This document shows, one piece after another, positions 41,637 through 48,660 of a DNA stretch of 58,149 nt. The number at the start of each line of letters is the position of its first letter. The first letter of the stretch is position 1. A program made the position numbers and the translations under genes. The DNA comes from Oleiagrimonas sp035690885 (GTDB lineage Bacteria; Pseudomonadota; Gammaproteobacteria; Xanthomonadales; Rhodanobacteraceae). The DNA lies in assembly GCA_035690885.1 (NCBI GenBank), contig DASSKC010000161.1, positions 1 to 58,149 on the forward strand, in the 5' to 3' direction. The notes under the pieces were generated by a model. It was given only the letters and a program-made list of their open reading frames with translations. It did no database searches and was not told where the DNA came from.

Positions 41637-43961
41637 ATGCACATGTCGGTAATGAAGCGGCGAGCGGTGGCATTCGGGTGTGTGGTACTGGGCGGCATGT
41701 TGGCCACGGGTGCGTGCGCGGCGGTGCCCGATTGGTCGCTGATCCCGCAGCCGGCCGTCACGCAACCGGCGGCCAATGGAGCGGTCACGGTGGCCAGCGG
41801 TGACCGGGTGGCGTTGCTGGCACCCGACACGAGCAAGGCCCAAGGCATCGTCAAGCGTTTCATTGCCCGCGTGGACACCCTGCGCGGCTTGCATTTGCAG
41901 CCAGCCGCGAGTGCCGACAAAGCGCGCATCGTGTTGCGTCTGGACCCGGGCCTGGCCAGCGGCGCCAAGGCCGCTTACCGCATCGACATCGATGACGGCC
42001 GCATCACCGCCAGCGCGTCGACCTTGCGCGGTCTGTTTTATGCCAGTGTCACCGTCGGCCAGTTGCTGACACCCGATGCCGCCAGGGGCACGGTCAAGGT
42101 GGCTGACGGCGTGATCGAAGACCATCCGCGCTTTCAGTGGCGTGGCCTGATGCTCGACTCGGCGCGGCATTTCCAGAGCGTGGCCGACATCAAGCGTCTC
42201 ATCGACTGGATGGCACTGGCCAAGTTGAACGTGCTGCATTGGCACCTGACCGACGATCAGGGCTGGCGACTTGAGATCAAGCAGTATCCCAAGCTGACCA
42301 CCCTCGGCAATTGCCGCAAGGCCGTGGGCCCCGATGCCGCGCTGACCGGTGGCCCGGACAAGCCGTATTGCGGTTATTACACGCAGGATCAGGTGCGTGA
42401 CATCGTGGCCTACGCTGCCAAGCGCTTCATCACCATCGTGCCGGAGATCGAAATGCCGGGACATGCGCAGGCCGCGATTGCCGCCTACCCGGAGTTGGGC
42501 GTGACCGGCGAGAGGCCGAAAGTGTCGACCGACTGGGGCGTCAATCCGTGGCTGTATGCGCCCGATCAGCGCAGCCTGACGTTTCTGGAAAACGTGCTTG
42601 ACGAGGTGATGAAGCTGTTTCCGTCGCATTACATCCACATCGGCGGCGACGAAGCGCGCAAGGACCAATGGTTGGCGTCGGATGCGGTGCAGGCAAAGCA
42701 CAAGGCGCTGGGTCTGGACGACATGGATCAGTTGCAGGGCTGGATGGTCGACAAGATCGGCGCCTACCTCACCGAACACGGCCGCGTGATGGTCGGCTGG
42801 GACGAGATCCTCGAAGGTGGTGATCTGCCCGACTCGGCCGTGGTCATGTCCTGGCGCGGCGTGAAGGGCGGCATCGAGGCCGCCAAAACCGGTCACGACA
42901 CCATTCTGGCGCCATCGCCGACCATGTACCTCGACCATGTGCAAACCAGCGCCCATGATCAGCCGCCGGGCCGTCCCGTGGTCGAAAGCCTCAAGGACAT
43001 CTACACGTTCGACCCGATGCCGGGCGACCTGCCGCCGCAGCAGACGCAGCATTTCATCGGCGTGCAGGCCAATTTGTGGGCCGAGTACATGCCGACGTTC
43101 GCGCGTGTACAGCAGGCGGTTTTTCCGCGCCTGGCGGCATTGTCGGAGGTGGCATGGTCACCGGCCAGCGTTGTCGACTGGCCGGACTTCCGGGCGCGCA
43201 TGATCGCGCAAGTGGCGCGTTATAAGGCGCTTGGCGTGGCTTACTCCGATGCCGCGTGGGCGCCGCGGTTCAAGCTGGCCGCTGACGGCGACAAGGTTCA
43301 CGTCACCTTGTCCAACCAGCTGGGGCAGGGCGAGATTCGCTACACCACCGACGGCAGTGCACCGACCACGACCTCGCGGCTTTACACCGACCCGCTGACG
43401 CTTCCCGGCACCGCGACCACCGAACTGAAAACCGCCACGTTTGCCGCCAGCGGCCTGCGTCTGGCCGCTACGCGCACGCGCGACATCAGTGCCGCCTCGT
43501 TGCTGACCCGCAACAGTGATCAGCTGGCCGCCTGTCGCCAACGTCTGACCTTGCGTCTGGAAGACGATCGCCCGCTCGACGGTCCGCGTCCGGTGTACAA
43601 GGTCAACATCATGGATACCTGCTGGCAGTGGCACGACGCGCCGCTTGACGGTATCGACGGCATCAGCTTCACCGTCGGCAACATGCCGTGGAACTACGCG
43701 TTGCTGGACAAGGATCTGGATGTCGTGGTGGTGCGGCCGGACAGCGCGCCCGCCGGGCACATCGAAGTCCATCTCGATACCTGCAAAGGACGCCGTCTGG
43801 CGCGCTTGCCGCTGGCCAAGGCGGCCGGGACACGCGGGCAAACCACCTTGAGTGCACCGCTTCCCGAAGTGCGGGGCCGGCATGACCTGTGCCTGGAGAT
43901 CACTGGCGATCCGCGCAAGGGCCGTCTGTGGGCCATCGATACGGTCACATTGACGCGTTGA
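41637..43961 (+). CDS. Beta-N-acetylhexosaminidase, GH20
   Basis: Removes terminal GlcNAc or GalNAc by substrate-assisted catalysis. From ATG 41637 the 774-residue product has a signal peptide (A-C-A-A-V near residue 30) and an N-terminal GH20b domain (about 35-165). The catalytic barrel runs from about 170 to 535, with R-G-L-M-L-D-S-A-R-H, H-W-H-L-T-D-D-Q-G-W and the catalytic pair in H-I-G-G-D-E-A. A C-terminal beta region starts near 550 and is probably a chitobiase-C-type domain. The frame is open far upstream, inside nagX, but the signal peptide decides the start. Probably periplasmic; the partner of NagX and the receptor in chito-oligosaccharide use. Confidence 0.92.
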   Translation: MHMSVMKRRAVAFGCVVLGGMLATGACAAVPDWSLIPQPAVTQPAANGAVTVASGDRVALLAPDTSKAQGIVKRFIARVDTLRGLHLQPAASADKARIVLRLDPGLASGAKAAYRIDIDDGRITASASTLRGLFYASVTVGQLLTPDAARGTVKVADGVIEDHPRFQWRGLMLDSARHFQSVADIKRLIDWMALAKLNVLHWHLTDDQGWRLEIKQYPKLTTLGNCRKAVGPDAALTGGPDKPYCGYYTQDQVRDIVAYAAKRFITIVPEIEMPGHAQAAIAAYPELGVTGERPKVSTDWGVNPWLYAPDQRSLTFLENVLDEVMKLFPSHYIHIGGDEARKDQWLASDAVQAKHKALGLDDMDQLQGWMVDKIGAYLTEHGRVMVGWDEILEGGDLPDSAVVMSWRGVKGGIEAAKTGHDTILAPSPTMYLDHVQTSAHDQPPGRPVVESLKDIYTFDPMPGDLPPQQTQHFIGVQANLWAEYMPTFARVQQAVFPRLAALSEVAWSPASVVDWPDFRARMIAQVARYKALGVAYSDAAWAPRFKLAADGDKVHVTLSNQLGQGEIRYTTDGSAPTTTSRLYTDPLTLPGTATTELKTATFAASGLRLAATRTRDISAASLLTRNSDQLAACRQRLTLRLEDDRPLDGPRPVYKVNIMDTCWQWHDAPLDGIDGISFTVGNMPWNYALLDKDLDVVVVRPDSAPAGHIEVHLDTCKGRRLARLPLAKAAGTRGQTTLSAPLPEVRGRHDLCLEITGDPRKGRLWAIDTVTLTR

Positions 43962-44050
43962 TATGGCCGGGCCTGTACGCCACGATCGGGGCGTTGGTTG
44001 CGGGGACCGCGGACGAGGACGTCCGCATGCGCAGGGCTGGCCGTGGCGGT

Positions 44051-44488
44051 TTACGCGTCGACGAGCGTGGCAGCGGCGTAGCCCTTGAGCTTCTTGAGCA
44101 TGGCGGCCAGGCCGTTGGAGCGGGTCGGCGACAGGTGCTTGGCCAGGCCGATGGCTTCGATGTAGGTCGGTTCGGTGGCGAGGATCTCTTGCGCCGGGCG
44201 TCCGGAGTACACGCGCAGCACCAGCGCGATCAGGCCCGACACGATGGCCGAGTCGCTGGTGGCGCGAAAGCTCATGCACTCGGCGTCGCCGTCGGGAACC
44301 AGCCACACCTGCGACTGGCAACCGTGCACCTTGTACTCCTCGCGTTTGAGCTCGTCCGGAAACTCGGGCAGCTTGCGGCCCAGGTCGATCAGGTACTGGT
44401 AGCGTTCGGTCCAGTCGGTGAAAAACGCGAACTCGTCGGTGATGGTGTCCTGCGCTTCGGCGGCAGTGGCGATGGCGGTATCAGTCAT
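44051..44488 (-). CDS. sufE: Cysteine desulfuration protein SufE
   Basis: Accepts persulfide sulfur from SufS for iron-sulfur cluster assembly. The 145-residue product (from ATG 44488) has the SufE core Y-L-I-D-L-G-R-K-L near residue 32, the active Cys in K-V-H-G-C-Q-S-Q-V-W near residue 55 and the closing S-P-T-R-S-N-G-L near residue 122. The rest of the suf operon is not in the window. The open frame extends 14 codons upstream without conservation. It is on the same strand as cysS, 56 bp downstream of it. Confidence 0.92.
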   Translation of the reverse strand: MTDTAIATAAEAQDTITDEFAFFTDWTERYQYLIDLGRKLPEFPDELKREEYKVHGCQSQVWLVPDGDAECMSFRATSDSAIVSGLIALVLRVYSGRPAQEILATEPTYIEAIGLAKHLSPTRSNGLAAMLKKLKGYAAATLVDA

Positions 44489-44544
44489 GCGTGCATTATC
44501 GCGCGTCGCGCCGGTATCTGTGAATGACACCGGTCAGCGGCGGC

Positions 44545-45927
44545 TCATGATGGGGCGTGGGCGACGCTCCAGCGCGTGCCTTGCGCGCCGTCCTCGATGG
44601 CAATGCCCATGGCGGCCAGTTCGTCGCGGATGGCGTCGGCACGGGCCCAGTCCTTGTCGGCGCGGGCCTGCCGACGCTGCTCGATCAGCGCCTCGATGGC
44701 GGCGCCGTCGATGTCGTCACCGCCCTTGAACCAGGTCTCGGGATCCTGTGCCAGCAGGCCCAGCGCGGCGCCCGCGGCCAGCAAACGGGCCTTGGCCATG
44801 GCGCGGTCCGCCGGTGTGTCAGCATGCCGCGCTGCGTCGGCCAGGCGCGACAGCTGGGCCAGCGCCTGTGGCGTGTTGAGATCGTCGCACAGGGCCTGTT
44901 CGACGGCTTCGGGTATGTCGTCGTGGTCCGCGACCGAGACATCGGTCATGTCGCGCAGTACGCCATACCAGCCGTCGAGCGTGCGCACGGCCTGCTTCAA
45001 TGCATCGTCCGACCAGTCCAGCGGCTGGCGGTAGTGGGCGCGCAGCAGCAGCAGACGGATGGCTTCGGGCGGGTGCTCTTGCAGCAAGGTGTGCAACTGC
45101 AGCACGTTGCCCAGCGATTTGCTCATCTTGGCGCCGTCGAAGGTCAGCATGCCGTTGTGCAGCCACCAGCGCGCGAAGGTCTTGCCGCCGTGGGCGCAGA
45201 CCGATTGCGCGATCTCGTTCTCGTGATGCGGGAAAGTGAGGTCGACGCCGCCGGCATGGATGTCGATGGTTTCGCCCAGATGTGCCGCGCTCATGGCCGA
45301 GCACTCGATGTGCCAACCGGGGCGGCCGCGGCCCCAGGGGCTGTCCCAGCCGGGGAGGTCATCCGTCGACGGCTTCCACAGCACGAAATCGCCCGGGTGC
45401 TTCTTGTACGATTCCACTTCGATGCGAGCACCGGCCAGCATGTCGTCGGTGGCGCGGCCGGAAAGCTTGCCGTAGTCGGCAAACGACTCGATGTCGAACA
45501 GCACATGGCCTTCGGCGGCGTAGGCGTGGCCATTGGCGATCAGTGCCTCGACCATGGCGATGATCTCGCCGATGTGTGCGGTGGCATGCGGTTCGATGTC
45601 CGGATCGGCCACGCCCAGGCGCTGCATGTCGTCGCGATAGGCGGCGGCGAAACGCGTGGTGATGGTGCCGATGGGCACGCCCGACTGGCTGGCAGCGGCG
45701 TTGATCTTGTCGTCAACGTCGGTGATATTGCGCGCAAATGTCAGCTTCGGGTAGTGCCGACGCAACAACTTCACCAGTACGTCGAACACCACCGGGCCGC
45801 GCGCGTTGCCGATGTGCACGTAGTTGTATACCGTCGGCCCGCACAGGTACATGGTCACGTGATCCGCATCCAGCGGCGTGAACGGTTCCGTGCGGCGGCT
45901 CAGCGTGTTGTAGAGGGTGATGGCCAT
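44545..45927 (-). CDS. cysS: Cysteine-tRNA ligase
   Basis: Charges tRNA-Cys. The 460-residue product has the class I signatures H-I-G-N-A-R-G-P near residue 36 and K-M-S-K-S-L-G-N near residue 268, the zinc-binding C-G-P-T-V-Y near residue 28 and G-G-V-D-L-T-F-P-H-H-E-N-E near residue 228. ATG 45927 (M-A-I-T-L-Y-N-T-L) gives the standard N-terminus; the frame is open 24 codons further upstream. It heads a minus-strand pair with sufE, both sulfur-related. Confidence 0.95.
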   Translation of the reverse strand: MAITLYNTLSRRTEPFTPLDADHVTMYLCGPTVYNYVHIGNARGPVVFDVLVKLLRRHYPKLTFARNITDVDDKINAAASQSGVPIGTITTRFAAAYRDDMQRLGVADPDIEPHATAHIGEIIAMVEALIANGHAYAAEGHVLFDIESFADYGKLSGRATDDMLAGARIEVESYKKHPGDFVLWKPSTDDLPGWDSPWGRGRPGWHIECSAMSAAHLGETIDIHAGGVDLTFPHHENEIAQSVCAHGGKTFARWWLHNGMLTFDGAKMSKSLGNVLQLHTLLQEHPPEAIRLLLLRAHYRQPLDWSDDALKQAVRTLDGWYGVLRDMTDVSVADHDDIPEAVEQALCDDLNTPQALAQLSRLADAARHADTPADRAMAKARLLAAGAALGLLAQDPETWFKGGDDIDGAAIEALIEQRRQARADKDWARADAIRDELAAMGIAIEDGAQGTRWSVAHAPS

Positions 45928-46094
45928 GTTGGTGATGGTGACGGCGGCGCCGCATCTTAACAACTGGGTCGCGAAACCGCATAGGCATGTGCGCGTCAAG
46001 CGGGCATATAAGCGTGCATTCAGTGTCCACCTGTTGCAATGAGTCGGTTAAAAGCAATTTGCACAAGAGCACAAAGCCCGCGAAGAGGTGTGTC

Positions 46095-46559
46095 ATGAGC
46101 CGATATCTTGTTTCCATGGTCCTTGCCGTCGGTCTCGCGGCCGCGTGCTCATCCGCCTTGGCGCAGACACCGGTCGCGCCGGGTGGTGCGATCGATCCCG
46201 GTCATGTGCATTACGCGTGGGCCAGCGTTACCCGGGTCGATCCTGTCTACCGCAGCGTGCAGGTGGCCAACCCGTACCAGCAGTGCCAGCAGCAATCGGT
46301 CGCGCGCGGCGAGAGCGGCAGCAACACGACAGACGCGCTCGTGGGTGCGGTGGCCGCCAATCAGGTGGCCGGGGGTGACGGCGGCATGATCCAGGATGCG
46401 GTGACGCGTTGCCGGCAAGTGCACAACGTCAGCCAGGAACGCCGCATCGTCGGTTACAACGTCGAATACCGCTATCGCGGCCGCGTGTACAACTCGCGCC
46501 TTGGCTACGATCCGGGGACGCGCCTGCGGGTGCGGGTGACCGTTACGCCGGACGACTGA
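46095..46559 (+). CDS. Small exported protein, 17-kDa antigen-like remnant of the glycine-zipper family
   Basis: A 154-residue protein with a signal peptide ending S-A-L-A-Q near residue 24. The middle and C-terminal parts resemble glycine-zipper-2TM envelope proteins: V-D-P-V-Y-R-S-V-Q-V near residue 50, a C-x-Q-Q segment, G-A-V-A-A-N-Q-V-A-G-G near residue 93, and a closing beta motif Y-N-V-E-Y-R-Y-R-G-R-V-Y. The glycine zipper itself is shortened to one short segment, so membrane insertion is doubtful. Function unknown. ATG 46095 is chosen for the signal peptide. It precedes the arginine leader region by about 40 bp to the candidate promoter. Confidence 0.72.
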   Translation: MSRYLVSMVLAVGLAAACSSALAQTPVAPGGAIDPGHVHYAWASVTRVDPVYRSVQVANPYQQCQQQSVARGESGSNTTDALVGAVAANQVAGGDGGMIQDAVTRCRQVHNVSQERRIVGYNVEYRYRGRVYNSRLGYDPGTRLRVRVTVTPDD

Positions 46560-46594
46560 ATCCGGCGACCGGTACCCGTCATATGCCCATTTGC

Positions 46595-46624
46595 TTGTTG
46601 CAATCGGGCGCGAAAGCCTGTAAT
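46595..46624 (+). promoter_or_regulatory. Candidate promoter of the arginine operon leader
   Basis: TGTAAT at 46619-46624 matches the -10 consensus at 5 of 6 positions. Upstream, TTGTTG (46595-46600) gives 18-bp spacing and TTGCAA (46598-46603) gives 15 bp. A start near 46631 would produce a leader of about 245 nt before argF'. Confidence 0.45.
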
Positions 46625-46665
46625 TCTATCGGTTCCATTTTTTCGCGACGTTGTGCCCGCTTTCC

Positions 46666-46773
46666 ATGTCCATGCTGTCTCCTGCCGATCCGATGGTCAT
46701 TACCAGTGCCTGGCTTGCCGCCGGCATGACTTCGCGCGCGCGCCGACCGCAGCCTGACATGTCTGCCGGGTAG
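46666..46773 (+). CDS. Candidate arginine leader peptide (35 codons, clustered Arg codons)
   Basis: A short ORF from ATG 46666 to TAG 46773. Its end reads M-T-S-R-A-R-R-P-Q-P-D-M-S-A-G, with three Arg codons (CGC, CGC, CGA) within four codons at 46735-46746, eight codons before the stop. A 15-codon version starting at ATG 46726 is equally possible. No convincing Shine-Dalgarno sequence precedes any of the ATGs, which is the main weakness. Segments around and after it can form competing hairpins that end in a strong intrinsic terminator before argF'. It would act by ribosome position, not through its product. Confidence 0.45.
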   Translation: MSMLSPADPMVITSAWLAAGMTSRARRPQPDMSAG

Positions 46774-46832
46774 GCTTCGCGTTGCGCGATTGAAACGCAA
46801 CCAGACGACCCGGCCACCCGCCGGGTTTTTTT
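46721..46832 (+). promoter_or_regulatory. Candidate transcription attenuator of the arginine operon
   Basis: Four segments can pair in alternatives. Segment 1 is CCGGCA (46721-46726), segment 2 TGCCGGGT (46764-46771), segment 3 ACCCGGC (46808-46814) and segment 4 GCCGGGT (46820-46826). Pairing 3:4 makes the terminator; 2:3 is an antiterminator of the same 7 bp; 1:2 frees 3. A ribosome stalled at the Arg codons (46735-46746) would cover segment 1 and free 2; one at the stop (46771-46773) would cover 2. An extra stem, GTTGCG (46781-46786) with CGCAAC (46796-46801), lies between 2 and 3. Confidence 0.5.
46808..46832 (+). terminator. Intrinsic terminator just upstream of argF'
   Basis: ACCCGGC (46808-46814), 5-nt loop, GCCGGGT (46820-46826) and seven T residues (46826-46832). 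It ends 42 bp before the argF' ATG. No promoter-like sequence lies in those 42 bp, so transcription of the operon must pass through it. Confidence 0.88.
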
Positions 46833-46841
46833 GTGCCCGGC

Positions 46842-46868
46842 TTTACCGATCAGGTTTTACCGAACAGG
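46842..46868 (+). repeat. Tandem repeat carrying the argF' ribosome-binding site
   Basis: TTTACCGATCAGG (46842-46854) is followed directly by TTTTACCGAACAGG (46855-46868), a near-perfect 13-14 nt duplication. The second copy contains the AACAGGAA used as RBS of argF' at 46875. Confidence 0.6.
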
Positions 46869-46874
46869 AATTTC

Positions 46875-47879
46875 ATGAGCATTCGCCATTTTCTCACCAC
46901 CGAGGACTACAGCCGCAGCGAGCTTGATGCGCTGCTTGAGCAAGCGGCCGCGTTCAAGCGCTCGCCGATGGGGTCGCAGCTGGCCGGCAAGTCGGTGGCG
47001 TTGCTGTTTTTCAATCCGTCGATGCGCACCCGTACCAGTTTCGAGCTGGGCGCGTTCCAGCTGGGTGGTCACGCCGTGGTGCTGGAGCCGGGCAAGGGCG
47101 CCTGGCCGATCGAATTTGCACCGGGTGCGGTGATGGATGGCAATGCCGAAGAGCACATCGCCGAGGTCGCGCGCGTGCTCAGCCGCTACGCCGACATCAT
47201 CGGCGTGCGCGCGTTTCCGAAGTTCCAGGACTGGTCGGAAGATCGCAAGGACGCCGTCATCAAGAATTTTGCCGAATACGCCACGGTGCCGGTCATCAAC
47301 ATGGAGACCATCACCCATCCGTGTCAGGAACTGGCGCATGCGTTGGCGCTGCGCGAGCATCTGGGTCAGGACCTGAGCGGCAAGAAGTACGTGCTGACGT
47401 GGTCGTATCACCCCAAGCCGCTGAACACGGCGGTGGCCAACTCGTCCTTGCTGATCGCCACCAAGTTGGGCATGGACGTGACCTTGCTGTGCCCGACGCC
47501 GGACTTCGTGCTCGATGAGCGCTACATGCAGGCCGGGCAAGCCAATGCCGCGGCCAATGGTGGCTCGCTCAGCGTCAGCCACGATATCGACGCGGCCTAT
47601 GCCGATGCCGACGTGGTCTACGCCAAGAGCTGGGGCGCCTTGCCGTTCTTCGGTCGCTGGGACGAGGAAAAGCCGATCCGCGACGCGAACAAGCATTTCA
47701 TGGTCGACGAGGCCAAGCTGGCGTTGACCAACCATGCCGTGTTCAGCCATTGCCTGCCGCTCAGGCGCAACATCATTGCCAGCGACGCGGTGATGGATTC
47801 GGACTCGTGCATTGCCATCGACGAGGCCGAAAACCGGCTGCACGTGCAAAAGGCCGTGATGGCTTCGCTGGTCGGCTGA
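46875..47879 (+). CDS. argF': N-acetylornithine carbamoyltransferase
   Basis: In Xanthomonadales, carbamoyl phosphate is added to N-acetylornithine rather than ornithine, giving N-acetylcitrulline. The 334-residue product matches the Xanthomonas enzyme closely: F-F-N-P-S-M-R-T-R-T-S-F-E for carbamoyl phosphate near residue 45, A-W-P-I-E-F near residue 75 for the acetyl-substrate loop, V-P-V-I-N-M-E-T-I-T-H-P-C-Q-E-L-A-H near residue 137, T-W-S-Y-H-P-K-P-L-N-T-A and F-S-H-C-L-P-L-R-R-N. The ordinary OTC signature H-C-L-P is retained with the Xanthomonas-specific L-R-R-N. ATG 46875 follows AACAGGAA. It is the first structural gene of the operon, behind the candidate attenuator. Confidence 0.93.
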   Translation: MSIRHFLTTEDYSRSELDALLEQAAAFKRSPMGSQLAGKSVALLFFNPSMRTRTSFELGAFQLGGHAVVLEPGKGAWPIEFAPGAVMDGNAEEHIAEVARVLSRYADIIGVRAFPKFQDWSEDRKDAVIKNFAEYATVPVINMETITHPCQELAHALALREHLGQDLSGKKYVLTWSYHPKPLNTAVANSSLLIATKLGMDVTLLCPTPDFVLDERYMQAGQANAAANGGSLSVSHDIDAAYADADVVYAKSWGALPFFGRWDEEKPIRDANKHFMVDEAKLALTNHAVFSHCLPLRRNIIASDAVMDSDSCIAIDEAENRLHVQKAVMASLVG

Positions 47880-47895
47880 TTCGAGGAACACGGCG

Positions 47896-48519
47896 ATGCA
47901 CATTCCTCGGCATTTCCAGGAAGCGCGGCCGGAGGTCCTGCACGACCTCATGCACGCGCATCCGTTCGCCACCGTCGTGGTACACACGGAGGACGGCTTG
48001 GTGGCCAATCATCTGCCGTTCGAACGTGTGGGTGACACCTTGCAGACGCATGTGGCACGCGGCAACGAGCTGGCAGGCATGGACGGCAAGGAAGCCTTGG
48101 TGATCTTCCGCGGCTCGCAGGCTTACATCAGTCCCAACTGGTATCCGACCAAGCGCGAGACCGGGCGCGAGGTACCGACGTGGGATTATGCCGTGGTGCA
48201 CGTGCACGGCCACATGAAGGTCATCGACGATGCGGCCTGGCTGCGCGATTTGCTCGAGCGCCTGACCACGCATCACGAAGCAGGCGAGCCCGAGCCGTGG
48301 CGGATCAGCGATGCACCCGCAGACCATATCGAGCAATCGCTGCGTGCCATCGTCGGCATCGAGATTCCGATCGAGCGTCTGGTCGGCAAGTTCAAGCTCA
48401 ACCAGAACCATCCCGAGCGCAATCGTCGCGGCATTGTCGAGGGCCTGCGGCGGCGCAATACGGGCGACGATCAGGGGCTGGCCGACCTGATGGTGCGCCA
48501 CGCCGGGAGCGAGTCATGA
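47896..48519 (+). CDS. PaiB-type FMN-binding negative regulator family protein
   Basis: The 207-residue product belongs to the PaiB/FMN_bind_2 family: M-H-I-P-R-H-F near the start, V-A-N-H-L-P-F near residue 36, the signature Y-I-S-P-N-W-Y-P-T-K near residue 76, V-P-T-W-D-Y-A-V-V-H near residue 92 and K-F-K-L-N-Q-N-H near residue 167. The family has a split-barrel flavin fold; PaiB of Bacillus is a putative repressor of protease and sporulation genes, but flavin reductase or oxidase roles are possible. It lies 16 bp behind argF' and overlaps the next small ORF (ATGA). Why it is in an arginine operon is unknown. Confidence 0.85.
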   Translation: MHIPRHFQEARPEVLHDLMHAHPFATVVVHTEDGLVANHLPFERVGDTLQTHVARGNELAGMDGKEALVIFRGSQAYISPNWYPTKRETGREVPTWDYAVVHVHGHMKVIDDAAWLRDLLERLTTHHEAGEPEPWRISDAPADHIEQSLRAIVGIEIPIERLVGKFKLNQNHPERNRRGIVEGLRRRNTGDDQGLADLMVRHAGSES

Positions 48520-48635
48520 ATCACCGGCACCATTACCAGGCCGCGCACGAGACGGCCCACCACGCCTGCTTCATTGCCAACTCCGTGAATTTCCCGGTGC
48601 GCTGCAAACCGCGCATCGTCGTTGAAACCCATTGA
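48516..48635 (+). pseudogene. OsmC-like peroxiredoxin C-terminal fragment or 39-residue small gene
   Basis: A 39-codon ORF overlaps the PaiB stop by ATGA. Its product has H-E-T-A-H-H-A-C-F-I-A-N-S-V-N-F-P-V-R-C near the middle, which resembles the last helix and strand of OsmC/Ohr-type peroxiredoxins, where the second catalytic Cys lies in a C-F-I-A-N-S-V motif. No N-terminal OsmC domain is present upstream; that space is paiB. It therefore looks like a remnant left by a deletion, although translational coupling could keep it expressed. It starts the gap before argG. Confidence 0.5.
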
Positions 48636-48660
48636 TCATCTTTTCAGGATTGCAACCGAC

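Noticed and set aside
46833..46874. A promoter for argF' downstream of the terminator
   Set aside because: Only 42 bp are available and no -10/-35-like pair is present, so the terminator is not simply the end of the upstream gene.
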